From contig OY970217.1 in assembly GCA_963713965.1 (NCBI GenBank), positions 1,550,001 to 1,614,000 of the forward strand: 64,000 nucleotides of DNA, given 5' to 3'. This document shows positions 25,968 to 34,863 of the stretch, piece by piece; the first letter of the stretch is position 1, and each line of letters starts with the position of its first letter. Both the position numbers and the translations under genes were made by a program. Origin of the DNA: CALAGB01 sp963713965. Its GTDB lineage: Bacteria; Chloroflexota; Chloroflexia; Thermomicrobiales; Thermomicrobiaceae. A model generated the notes under the pieces. That model ran no database searches. It was not told the origin of the DNA and worked only from the letters and a program-made list of their open reading frames with translations.

Positions 25968-27584
25968 TCAGGCGCCGGGGGTGGGGATGGGCGCATCACC
26001 CCCCAGGGTCACGACGACGTCATAGTTTCCGGCGTCCTGAGGATTCCCCTCCGAGACTACTGACGACGGTAAATTCAGGATCTCCGCGATGCGTTGTGCG
26101 GTCGCCAGATTGCCGCTGTAGTCAACGACGGTCGTCTTGTCGCGACCGGAGGAATCGGACGCCTGCGTCGGGGTCACACTGGTGAAGCCCTCGGCGATCA
26201 GGATGTCGGAGGAGTTGGAAGCCAGCCGGTTTACCTGCGTGGCGTTTTGCACCAGCACCGCGGCGTTGTAGTCCGGCTGCGATGGAGTCGGAGTGGTGTC
26301 GCCAGAGGTCGGCGTCGCGGCGCCGGCCTCGCTCGCACCCATGACCTGGTTCATGATCTCATTGACCGCGTTCCAATCCGGAATCAGGTAGTAGCCCGCC
26401 GCCGTCGACGACTCGGTGAGCGCCGGAAGCAGATTGTACGAGTGGATGTTCGACGAGTCGATCTGCGTCGCGAGTTTGGCCAGACTCAACGTCTGCGTCA
26501 GGGAGAGGTCGGTTCGCACCGTGTCTCCCAGCTCGCCGATCAACGTCGGTGCCTTGGTGATCAGTCCAAGCTGCGTCCCTTGCGCTCTCAGCGCCCGAAG
26601 GACCTGTTGCTGTCGATTACCACGGGCGAAGTCGTTGTCATCATGGCGCGTGCGCGCGTATTGGAGCGCTGATTCACCGTCCATGTGCTGCAGGCCGGTG
26701 TGGAAGAGGACGCGCGTGTAGTTGTTGAGTGCGCCCGGATACTCGTCGTCTTTGATCGGGGTCGCCACGTCCAACGTCACGCCGCCGAGCGTGTCGACAA
26801 TCTTCTGGAAGCCAGTGAAATCGACCTCGGCGTAATAGTCGATATTGACGTGGAAATTGTACTTGACCGTAGCCTCGGCCAGACCCGGACCGGTGATGTC
26901 GGATTGCGAACCGTAGGGGTAGGCGGCGTTGATTTTGTCGTCACCGTAGCCGGGAATCGTGACGAGCAGATCGCGCGGGATCGAGACCATGCCGACTGTC
27001 TTGCTCGAAGGATCGATTGAGACCAGGATCATCGTGTCCGATCGCGGGATAAGACCGTCTCCGCGATCGTCGACGCCCAAAAGCAAGATGTTGATGCGAT
27101 CGGTTCCGGTCCAACTCTGGATGGTGTCGACATACTGCGTCGGTGTGGGCTGCGCCTGTCCCTGTTGTTGCTGTTGTGTCGGGACTGTTGTTGGGTGGAG
27201 GACGATTTCGGGCGTACCCTGCGCATTCGGTACGATGTCATACTTCGGCGGCGGCGTGACGAAGATCTTGTTGGCCGCCTGGTGCGCCTTCCAGAGAACA
27301 GGGAGGACGATGGCTCCAGAGGCAACGAGCAGGATGAGTGGAATCCCGATGAAGGCGAGGCGTTTGCCGGTCCAGCGTCGACCGATCGGTTCCGGCTTGG
27401 GGATCGGACGCCGATTCTGCTCGCCGTTCGCTGGTCGCTCCGCGGGTTGGGCGGCGGCCGTCGTTTCTGGCTCGGGCTGGGGCTGAGCCTTGCCCTGCCG
27501 CGCGTTACGGACCTCGCCAGCATTCAGTCGCGTCCCCCGACGGTACTGGGGATGCGAGTGAATTCGGCGCGGTTGTCGATGCAT
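25968..27584 (-). CDS. LytR-CpsA-Psr family protein
   Basis: A 538-residue membrane enzyme that transfers undecaprenyl-linked glycopolymers to the cell wall. A basic, Gln/Pro-rich cytoplasmic tail (1-75) precedes one membrane helix (LAFIGIPLILLVASGAIVLP). The LCP domain carries INILLLGVDDRG, RSDTMILVSID, VSIPRDLLV and YARTRHDDNDFARGNRQQ with the expected Asp and Arg residues. The C-terminal 90 residues are a LytR_C domain (AVLVQNATQVNRLASNSSD). ATG is preferred over an upstream GTG because AGGAAG lies nine bases before it. A glycan-attaching role fits the neighbouring surface lipoprotein. Confidence 0.9.
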   Translation of the reverse strand: MHRQPRRIHSHPQYRRGTRLNAGEVRNARQGKAQPQPEPETTAAAQPAERPANGEQNRRPIPKPEPIGRRWTGKRLAFIGIPLILLVASGAIVLPVLWKAHQAANKIFVTPPPKYDIVPNAQGTPEIVLHPTTVPTQQQQQGQAQPTPTQYVDTIQSWTGTDRINILLLGVDDRGDGLIPRSDTMILVSIDPSSKTVGMVSIPRDLLVTIPGYGDDKINAAYPYGSQSDITGPGLAEATVKYNFHVNIDYYAEVDFTGFQKIVDTLGGVTLDVATPIKDDEYPGALNNYTRVLFHTGLQHMDGESALQYARTRHDDNDFARGNRQQQVLRALRAQGTQLGLITKAPTLIGELGDTVRTDLSLTQTLSLAKLATQIDSSNIHSYNLLPALTESSTAAGYYLIPDWNAVNEIMNQVMGASEAGAATPTSGDTTPTPSQPDYNAAVLVQNATQVNRLASNSSDILIAEGFTSVTPTQASDSSGRDKTTVVDYSGNLATAQRIAEILNLPSSVVSEGNPQDAGNYDVVVTLGGDAPIPTPGA

Positions 27585-27811
27585 GTCGTTCACTTCCTGA
27601 GAGCGCCCAACGTCTTGGGCACTCTTTCTCGCCTAGTCATGTCTCTGTGGCGGCATGACGGCGGATTATAACATGGCACCGTGGTGCCACCGAGTCACGC
27701 TTGACTCGCCAAGGGGGTCACCGCATACTGTACGTTCTACGTGATGCGCGTCTCCCGATACAACAACGCACGAGCTGGCCAAAACGTCACGTGATGCATG
27801 GGAGCAATTCG

Positions 27812-28402
27812 ATGATACTGGCTGACCGCGAGATTCTCCAGGCGCTTCGAGAGGGCAGAATCAAGATTTCTCCCGAACCAGACATCGAACAGCACCTGGG
27901 TTCCTGTTCGATCGATTTCCGCCTGGGCGACACCTTCATGGTCTTCGAGCACTCCCGCTTCTCCTACATCGATCCCCGGCAGCCGCAATCCATCGGTGAA
28001 GCCATGCGGACGTTGGTCGTTCCCGAAGGGGAAGCCTTCATCATGCAAGCCGGCGACTTCGCGCTGGCGTCGACAATGGAATCCCTTGAGCTGCCGGATG
28101 ATCTACTCGGTCGGCTAGAGGGACGCAGCAGCATCGCGCGACTGGGCATTACGGTCCACAGCACCGCGGCGGTCTTCGAGCCGGGTTGGACGGGGACGGC
28201 CACCATGGAACTCTCCAACTCCGGTCGCATGGCGGTTGCGCTCTACCCCGGCATGCGCATTTGTTCCTTCACCTTTGAGCAGCTCACCTCGCCCGCGCTC
28301 GTCCCCTATCGTAAGAAGCAGGGCAACAAATACGCGGGGCAGATTCAACCCCGCGCCAGCGGCCTCTCAGAAGAGATGGGCGAGCGGGAGCCGCAACAGT
28401 AG
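27812..28402 (+). CDS. dcd: dCTP deaminase
   Basis: A 196-residue enzyme that converts dCTP to dUTP for thymidylate synthesis. The family motifs are present: SCSIDFRLG, GRSSIARLGITVHSTA (phosphate site and catalytic region), and FEPGWTGTATMELSN with the catalytic Glu. Length fits. GGGAG precedes this ATG; a longer frame upstream is unsupported. It converges with the kinase gene. A decayed copy of its last 36 codons lies at 31690-31806. A bifunctional (dUTPase) form cannot be excluded. Confidence 0.93.
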   Translation: MILADREILQALREGRIKISPEPDIEQHLGSCSIDFRLGDTFMVFEHSRFSYIDPRQPQSIGEAMRTLVVPEGEAFIMQAGDFALASTMESLELPDDLLGRLEGRSSIARLGITVHSTAAVFEPGWTGTATMELSNSGRMAVALYPGMRICSFTFEQLTSPALVPYRKKQGNKYAGQIQPRASGLSEEMGEREPQQ

Positions 28403-28530
28403 TCGGAGCGACTCGAGTGTCGGCCGTTGCTACACCGACTCAAGCATCATCTGGACGCAAGACTCCCTGTGAAATATCAGGCTACGAGCACGGTTGAGCC
28501 GTTTCCATGAGCGGGAACGGGACATGGGCG

Positions 28531-31209
28531 TTACGGGGCGGTCTCGAACGGCACCTGTGCCGATCGTCCGGATTGTCCCGCCGCCTCAATGACGGTCGGG
28601 AAGCCAGGAGGTGGAGCACTCTCTGGGATTGTGATAACGGTCGAGAAAGAGCCGTTGTCGTCGGCGTTGACCTGTTTCACGGGGCTCGCGTGGACGAAGA
28701 TGGTGACCGTCTCTCCCGGTCCAAACCCAGTGCCGCTCACGGTCAGCTGCTCTCCTTTCCTCGCGGTCTCGGCAGAGGTCTGCAGCGCAGGAGTCCCGGG
28801 AACACCGATCGTCGCCGTTGGTTGTGGAGGCGAGGTCGGGCCCGCGGTTGGGCTGGCGATCGTCACCGTGCTGACGCGTGTTGCGGTCTTCCCCTTGTTA
28901 GTCGCCGTCAGCTTGAAGGTGGTCGTGTTTTGCAGCGTCACGGTCTCATCACCGCTCGCCGCAACCGGCCCAATCTTATCGATCTCCACGTCTTCGACAT
29001 TACTCACCTGCCACTTGATCGTCACCTTCAGACCAGGTTGCCCCTGGTCCGGCGTCACGCTCCAGACGTCGATGCTCGGCGTCAGGGTTGATGAGACAGA
29101 CCCGGGGCTCAACAGCTTCCAGATGACGAATGCCAGCGCCGCCAGAACGGCCAAAGCGAGCAACGGAAACCAGGTCGGGAAGAACGCTTTGTGGACGTAG
29201 TCGCCAGCGACGTTGTAGGGCGGAGCGCCCGAGTCCGGCTTGGCCTGCACTCGGAAGGGGCGGATCTGGGCAGACCCGATCCAGTGGCGTTTCGAGCCGA
29301 TCCGCAGTTGGACGTTGGTCGCGTCCCCGGCCTCCAGGCGCACCGTTGCCTGCCCAAAACCATAGCGGAGCACCTGTTCGTCGTCTTGGCCGGAGAGTGT
29401 GAAGAGCTCCGGCGCATTGCCGTCGTTCTTCAGGCTGAGCTCAAATATCGCTCCGCTGCGGCCACCGCGTCGGATCGGCTCGATGGTGAGATTGCCGCCG
29501 GTGAAGGGCAAGACCGTCCACTGGGCATCAGTGACGGCGGATTCCGCGGGAGTGTCCCGCGAGCGAGCCCGCACCGTGACAGGATAATCCCGCGCGATGC
29601 TCCTGGCGGTCCGCGGCACAAGGACATCCAGGGCAACAGACGCCTGCGCACCTGGATTGAGCTGCGTCTCCTGCTGCGGTCCGGTAACCCATTCGGACGG
29701 GACACCTTCGACCATCACCGCCAGGTGATCGACGATCGATCCCAGGTTCGTGAGCACGGCACGTACGACCGTTGGCTGGCCCGGCGTAAGAGTCAGTCGG
29801 TCCTGATCAAGCGTGATGTGTATCCGTTTGGACTGTTGGCTAGGAAGCTGAGTGTCGCCCGTATTGCGCCGGACATGTGAGAAATCGCGATCCGTCGGCG
29901 CCTGATAGCGGAGCCAGAAGTGGCCGACCCGAAGCCAATCACGCGAGCTCCAGGTCTGCGGCACATGCGGGAGCAAGCGCACGTCGGCCAGCAGCGTCCC
30001 GTTGCTCGAACCGAGGTCAGTTGCGGTGACGCGGGCACCGTCCCACTCAAGCCGTACGTGGTGCCGAGAAACGTCGTTGCCTTCAAGCACGAGGTCGTTG
30101 TCAGGGAGACGGCCGACGGTGAGGCCGTTGGCGGTGAGTGGCAGCTCCCGCAGTGTCTCGCCGTGAGCGTCGGTGACGCGCACCAGCGGCTGCGAGGTGG
30201 CCCCGAGCATGGTCGTCATGGCTGGTGACGATTCGCTGGGATTGACGGGCGCCACCACAGTCCGCTCGTCAGCGTGCTGTTCGGAAGTGCCCAGCAATGT
30301 AACGGGCCCGTCCGTCGCCGTTCCAACGCCACCCGCGGCTGTCCCCGAGGTCATGAAGTCTTCCAGGGCAGCGCGCAGATCGGCTGCGTGCTGGTAGCGG
30401 TTGTCTGGATTCTTGGCCAGACAGCGCAGGATTATCTGATCCAGCTTGACCGGGATCTCGGGCTTTGCCTGCCGTGGAGGGAGCGGCGCGGTGTAGATGT
30501 GCTTGTAGATCGCCTCGTTGAGCGACGTCACTTTGAATGGGACCAGGCCAGTGGCGAGCTCGTACAGCACTACGCCAAGCGAGTAGATATCGCTCCGTCC
30601 ATCGAGCTCGATTCCCTGACACTGCTCGGGAGACATATAGGTTGGCGTCCCGATCGCAACGCCCGTCTGCGTCTTGACGCCACCCGTGGCCAGGCGCGCT
30701 ATTCCGAAGTCATTGACCTTGACGACGTAGCCACGCGGGTGGTCGCCGTGATTTCTCCGCTGCAGCAACAGGTTGTCAGGCTTGATGTCACGATGAACCC
30801 ATCCACTTTCATGAGCAAACTCAAGAGCATCCGTTGTCTGGCATATGAGATCGAGGCCCTCGGCCAGGGACAGCGCTTCTGGGTCGCGCGACCGGAGAAT
30901 CAAAAGACTTCGGAGCGAGCCTCCCGTGACCAGCTCCATCACGAGATAGTAGCGTCCGTCCTGCTCGCCAAATTCGTAGATCTGGATGATGTTTGGATGG
31001 CTGAGCGCCGAGGCGGCTTGTGCTTCCTGAATGAATCGCGCCTGAAAATTCGCGTCCGAAGCGACGGCAGGGTTCATCACTTTGATGGCAGCGGCCCGGT
31101 TGAGCATCACGTGCGTGGCACGATAGACCTGACCCATCCCGCCGGTACCAAGCACGGCATCGATGCGATAGCTACCAAGAGTTTGACCAATCAGGTCCGA
31201 ACCGCTCAT
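28531..31209 (-). CDS. Ser/Thr protein kinase with FHA domain and one membrane helix
   Basis: An 892-residue PknB-like kinase. Kinase domain 12-285: glycine loop GTGGMG, K43, HRDIKPDN (139-146), DFG (167-169), APE-like TYMSPEQ. FHA domain 355-430: GR (366), SRHH (381-384), SSNGT (401-405), which binds phospho-Thr. Residues 462-655 are beta-sandwich modules like CARDB/NEW3 adhesion-type domains, followed by the single membrane helix (679-700) and an outside part with two Ig/IPT-like modules (from about 715, with FGPGETVTIFVH). It probably senses an external signal and phosphorylates cytosolic partners. The sandwich modules sit on the same side as the kinase, which is odd. Confidence 0.92.
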   Translation of the reverse strand: MSGSDLIGQTLGSYRIDAVLGTGGMGQVYRATHVMLNRAAAIKVMNPAVASDANFQARFIQEAQAASALSHPNIIQIYEFGEQDGRYYLVMELVTGGSLRSLLILRSRDPEALSLAEGLDLICQTTDALEFAHESGWVHRDIKPDNLLLQRRNHGDHPRGYVVKVNDFGIARLATGGVKTQTGVAIGTPTYMSPEQCQGIELDGRSDIYSLGVVLYELATGLVPFKVTSLNEAIYKHIYTAPLPPRQAKPEIPVKLDQIILRCLAKNPDNRYQHAADLRAALEDFMTSGTAAGGVGTATDGPVTLLGTSEQHADERTVVAPVNPSESSPAMTTMLGATSQPLVRVTDAHGETLRELPLTANGLTVGRLPDNDLVLEGNDVSRHHVRLEWDGARVTATDLGSSNGTLLADVRLLPHVPQTWSSRDWLRVGHFWLRYQAPTDRDFSHVRRNTGDTQLPSQQSKRIHITLDQDRLTLTPGQPTVVRAVLTNLGSIVDHLAVMVEGVPSEWVTGPQQETQLNPGAQASVALDVLVPRTARSIARDYPVTVRARSRDTPAESAVTDAQWTVLPFTGGNLTIEPIRRGGRSGAIFELSLKNDGNAPELFTLSGQDDEQVLRYGFGQATVRLEAGDATNVQLRIGSKRHWIGSAQIRPFRVQAKPDSGAPPYNVAGDYVHKAFFPTWFPLLALAVLAALAFVIWKLLSPGSVSSTLTPSIDVWSVTPDQGQPGLKVTIKWQVSNVEDVEIDKIGPVAASGDETVTLQNTTTFKLTATNKGKTATRVSTVTIASPTAGPTSPPQPTATIGVPGTPALQTSAETARKGEQLTVSGTGFGPGETVTIFVHASPVKQVNADDNGSFSTVITIPESAPPPGFPTVIEAAGQSGRSAQVPFETAP

Positions 31210-31689
31210 TTAGTCAGCCCTTACACGTTCCTCCTCGGTATTTGGACCGCTTTGGTGAACTGATGGTGTATGCATCCATGGCACCTCGCATCCTGAACCA
31301 GACGCAACCATGATACGCAGAAGCCGGCACTTCAAGGATCGTGCTGGATCAACACGAAACAGTCTTGAATCAGGCCGAGGATGACTAACCAGGGCGGGTT
31401 ATCGGCTCAGTCACCGTCCATCGCGACGTCGACACCGATTCGCTTGGTATCGAGGCCCGCTTCCGCGCAATTCTTGCCGGCCGTTTTAAGTCCTGGCTTG
31501 CCGCTGACAGTTGTGAACTCGCTGGGGTGTTGGTTTCGCCTGTCGATCGATCGAGCAGCAAATCAGATGAGCATTACATGCCCGAGCCATGTATCTGGGC
31601 AGCGAAATAAGAGATTGAAATACGGTGAATATCGCATTGCCACCGTAGCAACTCGACCAGTCGGTGTCAACTCAGATGGAGCAGCTGAC
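31210..31689. other. Intergenic region, no gene seen
   Basis: This stretch lies upstream of the kinase gene and left of the dcd remnant. It should hold the kinase promoter, but no convincing boxes were found. An open frame crosses it into the remnant yet has no family likeness. Confidence 0.5.
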
Positions 31690-31806
31690 GTCGCCGCTCT
31701 CGTCCTTTATCGCAAGAAGCAGCGCAATAGATACGCGGGGCAGATTCAACCGCTCGCCAGCGGCTTCTCGGAGGAGATGGGCGAGCAGGAGCGGAACTTA
31801 GCGTGA
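31690..31806 (+). pseudogene. Remnant of dcd, C-terminus only
   Basis: The frame encodes YRKKQRNRYAGQIQPLASGF then SEEMGEQE, against YRKKQGNKYAGQIQPRASGL then SEEMGERE in intact dcd. The DNA is also about 80-85 % alike by eye across roughly 110 bases, and both end in a stop at almost the same place. The upstream part of the frame has no dCTP-deaminase motif. It is thus a 3'-end relic of a second dcd copy, on the same strand and 3.4 kb from the intact gene, with the kinase gene between them. Confidence 0.72.
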
Positions 31807-31876
31807 CTTGTGTTCAGTTGAAGAAGCGATGCGCCGGTATTACGATGACAGAAGAGGTGCGAAAGGACAGACTCCT

Positions 31877-32041
31877 ATGACTGCGTTCTATGTCGTTCTC
31901 GGTGCGATCCTATTCTTCGTCGTGTCATTACTCGTCGCGTACGTCAACCGTCGTGTCGGCCACGGACATCGGTCAAACCCACGAACCGAGCCCTTGCGCG
32001 AAGCCGAGATGGAATATCTCACGCGACAGAACCATATGTAG
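31877..32041 (+). CDS. Small single-helix membrane protein
   Basis: A 54-residue protein: one membrane helix (FYVVLGAILFFVVSLLVAYV) followed by a charged tail rich in Arg, Glu and His. AAAGGA precedes the chosen ATG; the frame extends upstream without a better start. No family is recognised. A terminator hairpin follows. Confidence 0.5.
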   Translation: MTAFYVVLGAILFFVVSLLVAYVNRRVGHGHRSNPRTEPLREAEMEYLTRQNHM

Positions 32042-32098
32042 CTGCGCACGGTCGCGTAGCGATTGCACGACTCCGCGGTGGCACGAACTCGACGCAAA

Positions 32099-32124
32099 AC
32101 GGGCCGGCAAATTCGCCGGCCCGT
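32099..32124. terminator. Hairpin terminator between convergent genes
   Basis: ACGGGCCGGC (32099-32108) and GCCGGCCCGT (32115-32124) form a perfect 10-bp GC stem with a six-base loop. Read on the minus strand it is followed by TTTT, ending peroxiredoxin transcription; it may also act for the small membrane-protein gene. Confidence 0.75.
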
Positions 32125-32150
32125 CGATCGTTGCGATGTGGTGTCTGGTC

Positions 32151-32816
32151 CTACTGAGCGATCTTCTTGAAGCGCAGGTACCAGCGCTTGTAATCGTAAT
32201 CGCCCTTCTTGGCTTCCTCCGCCTGCAGCGCTTCGGCCGAGGCGGGCGCCGGAACGATGACCTCATCGCCCGGCTGCCAGTTGGCCGGCGTCGAGACGCT
32301 GTACTTGTCGGTCGCCTGCAGACCGTCGATCACGCGCAAGAATTCCTGCATGAAGCGACCGGTCGTCAGCGGATAGTAGACCATGGCACGCAGCACCCGC
32401 TTCGGATCGATGATGAAGACGGACCGCACCGCCGTGGTGGCCGAGGCGCCTGGATGGATCATGCCGTAGAGGCGCGCCACTTTCGTGTCGAGATCGGCGA
32501 TCACCGGGAACGGGATCTTGACGCCGAGGTTCTCCTCGATGTCGCGAATCCATGCGAGATGCGCGGAGACCGAATCGACCGACAGTCCGAGGAGCTGCAC
32601 GTTGCGCTGCTCGAACTCCGGTGTCAGCTGGCTGAAGGCCATGAACTCGGTCGTGCACACCGGGGTGAAATCGGCCGGATGGCTGAAGAGTAAAACCCAT
32701 TTCCCAGCGTTGGTGTAGTCGGATAATCGCTTGACGCCCTGGGTGGTCTGCGCTTCGAAATCGGGGGCCGGCTCGTTCAAGCGAGGCAGCGATGGCGCGA
32801 CCATCTGTTCTTCCAT
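32151..32816 (-). CDS. 1-Cys peroxiredoxin (Prx6 type)
   Basis: A 221-residue peroxidase reducing H2O2 and organic hydroperoxides. The peroxidatic Cys is C54 in HPADFTPVCTTEF, with the catalytic Arg later (VRSVFIIDP). The long C-terminal arm (NWQPGDEVIVPAP and on) is typical of Prx6. C54 is the only Cys in the chosen product, so it must be a 1-Cys enzyme needing an outside thiol reductant. AGGAGGG lies before the ATG. It is unlinked to other redox genes here. Confidence 0.92.
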   Translation of the reverse strand: MEEQMVAPSLPRLNEPAPDFEAQTTQGVKRLSDYTNAGKWVLLFSHPADFTPVCTTEFMAFSQLTPEFEQRNVQLLGLSVDSVSAHLAWIRDIEENLGVKIPFPVIADLDTKVARLYGMIHPGASATTAVRSVFIIDPKRVLRAMVYYPLTTGRFMQEFLRVIDGLQATDKYSVSTPANWQPGDEVIVPAPASAEALQAEEAKKGDYDYKRWYLRFKKIAQ

Positions 32817-33040
32817 GTGTGGAGTCCCTCCTGAGACCTTGTCTGATTGGACGTGTGTAACGTGGCAGCGTCCTGACATCAGTCATACAACACCTGCCGC
32901 CATCCCCTGTTAACACTGGTGAGGTCTGGCTTTGTTCCACGACGACCAGCAGACCGATCAAACGACCCTCGGCGATCAGCTGTCCCCAGCCGTGTCATTC
33001 CGCGTGCCAACCGATGAAATTGAGGGATCTCGTGGCAACC

Positions 33041-33592
33041 TCAGGCTTGCGGCTTCTCGTGCTTGGCCGGAGTCGACGTCTTCCCGGCCTCTCGGTCCTC
33101 GAACCGAGCAAGGATGAAAAGGAGCGAAGAGAGTCGATTGAGATAGGCGAGCACCTCCAGATTATCGACTTCGCCATCATGCGATAAGCGTACCGCTAGG
33201 CGTTCGGCACGGCGCACCACCGTACGGGCCACGTCCAGCGCACCGCCGGGTACCGTATCACCGGGCAGCACGAAGTGGGGCGGCAGTTCCACCTCGGCAC
33301 TGAGCTTGTCGGTCTCTTCCTCAACACGCTTCACGTGCTCGGCAGTGATGTGATAGCGCTTCTGCTTCATGTCTGGGGCGAACGCCAGCTCCGCCATCAT
33401 CAGGTAGAGATCACGCTGCACCTCAATGAGGATCTCGCCAGTCCGCGGTGATGCGGACATAGCGCGGGCCAGGCCAATGAACGACGTCGCTTCGTCCAGC
33501 GTGCCGTACGTCTCCGGCCGCAGGTGATATTTCGGCACGCGATCACCGAGAAGATCGGTGTAACCTTCATCCCCTTTGCGGGTATAGAACAT
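33041..33592 (-). CDS. PduO-type cob(I)alamin adenosyltransferase
   Basis: A 183-residue enzyme that adds the adenosyl group of ATP to cob(I)alamin, making coenzyme B12. The N-terminal ATP motif YTRKGDEGYTDLLGD and the helix motif VARTVVRRAERLAV with DNLEVLAYLNRLSSLLFILA are typical. GGAGG lies six bases before the ATG; the 12 extra upstream residues are not needed. The last 15 residues are Lys/Pro-rich. No B12-synthesis gene or riboswitch is seen nearby, so it probably serves B12 salvage. Confidence 0.9.
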   Translation of the reverse strand: MFYTRKGDEGYTDLLGDRVPKYHLRPETYGTLDEATSFIGLARAMSASPRTGEILIEVQRDLYLMMAELAFAPDMKQKRYHITAEHVKRVEEETDKLSAEVELPPHFVLPGDTVPGGALDVARTVVRRAERLAVRLSHDGEVDNLEVLAYLNRLSSLLFILARFEDREAGKTSTPAKHEKPQA

Positions 33593-33819
33593 CCTCAACC
33601 TCCGGAATGCTTCTGACGACGTCTCCATATGCTCGGCATGTATTGGGCCACGCGACTGTCATAATATCCGCTTGCGTTGGAAACGTGTCGCACATAGCTG
33701 TTGCGCGATTGTTGCATTCGCATCTCCTTTGGCTCACCGCCGATGCACCACCTGAAGGAGACTGAGAAGCGCGACATGCGCACGGGCAGTCAAGCATCGC
33801 GCCGGAAACGGCTCAACGC

Positions 33820-34863
33820 ATGAGCGGCCAAATTCAGCAACGTCAACAATCCGAAAACCTCGTCGGTTCACCGACCGAGACTCCGGAGCAACGCGTTGTC
33901 GCCTACGGGCTAACGACCGCGGAGGCGGGCGTACGTCTCCGCCTGAACGGTCCCAATCGTCTTCCCACGTCACCACCTAGTCCTGCGTGGCGGCTGCTTG
34001 GTCATCAGCTCGTCCATTTCTTCGCGCTCATGCTCTGGGCTGCCGGGGTGCTGGCTTTCGTGGCACGCATGCCTGAGCTCGGCGTTGCTATCTTCGTCGT
34101 CATTCTCGTCAACGGCCTCTTCGCCTTCGCTCAAGAGTACCGGGCAGAGCGTGCCGCCGAACGCTTGCGAGATCTCCTCCCGCGCCGCGTGACCGTGCGC
34201 CGCGACGGCCAGCTGATCGACATCGACGCCGAGGAGCTCGTGAACGGCGACCTGGTCGTGCTGCGCCCGGGAGATCGAGTTTCGGCCGATATGAGCCTGA
34301 CCAACGCGCACAGCGTGGAGATCGACACGTCGATGCTCACCGGCGAGAGCGTGCCGGTGCCGGTCGGCGAGGGGGATTCGGCCTTCGCGGGCACGTTCGT
34401 GGTCAAAGGGGTTGCAGAAGGTGTCGTCGCCAGCACCGGTGCGCACACCCGCCTGGCTGGAATCGCCGCCCTCACCCATGCTGGTCAGCGCCCGCCGAGC
34501 CCACTGGCCCGTGAGCTCGATCGCGTGGTGCGGACCATCGCCGGAGTAGCGTTGGGCGTCGGTTCAATCTTCTTCGTCATCGCGCTGCTGGTCGGCACAC
34601 CAGCCAGCGACGGCTTCCTGTTCGCCATCGGTGTCACCGTTGCTCTCGTCCCTGAGGGTCTGCTGCCCACGTTAAACTTTGGCGCTGGCGATCGGGGCGC
34701 AACGCATGGCCCGGCGTCACGCGCTGGTGCGCCGTCTCGAATCGGTCGAGACACTCGGTTCGACCACCTACATCTGCACAGACAAAACTGGCACCCTCAC
34801 CCGCAACGAGATGACGGTGGTGCGGCTCTGGACGCCTTGCGGGACCGCGACGGTGAGCGGTGA
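33820..34863 (+). CDS. P2-type cation ATPase, N-terminal fragment (frameshifted)
   Basis: This is the first third of a P-type ATPase interrupted by a frameshift. It has the cation-ATPase N-terminal domain (GLTTAEAGVRLRLNGPNRLP), helices M1-M2, the actuator domain with LTGESVPV, and helices M3-M4 ending in the PEGLLPTL motif. After base 34673 the frame changes: the run AAA at 34674-34676 has one A too many, and its removal joins this frame directly to the next piece. The last 60 residues of this frame are therefore out-of-frame nonsense. The combined protein would have about 890 residues and would pump Ca2+ or a similar cation. Confidence 0.8.
   Translation: MSGQIQQRQQSENLVGSPTETPEQRVVAYGLTTAEAGVRLRLNGPNRLPTSPPSPAWRLLGHQLVHFFALMLWAAGVLAFVARMPELGVAIFVVILVNGLFAFAQEYRAERAAERLRDLLPRRVTVRRDGQLIDIDAEELVNGDLVVLRPGDRVSADMSLTNAHSVEIDTSMLTGESVPVPVGEGDSAFAGTFVVKGVAEGVVASTGAHTRLAGIAALTHAGQRPPSPLARELDRVVRTIAGVALGVGSIFFVIALLVGTPASDGFLFAIGVTVALVPEGLLPTLNFGAGDRGATHGPASRAGAPSRIGRDTRFDHLHLHRQNWHPHPQRDDGGAALDALRDRDGER

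Noticed and set aside
28403..28530. A terminator between dcd and the kinase gene
   Set aside because: GAGTGTCGG and CCGACTC pair only imperfectly; no stable stem or T-run.
34671..34677. GTTAAAC at the ATPase frameshift as a programmed slippery site
   Set aside because: G-UUA-AAC sites cause -1 slippage, but joining the two ATPase frames needs +1; a one-base insertion explains the data better.
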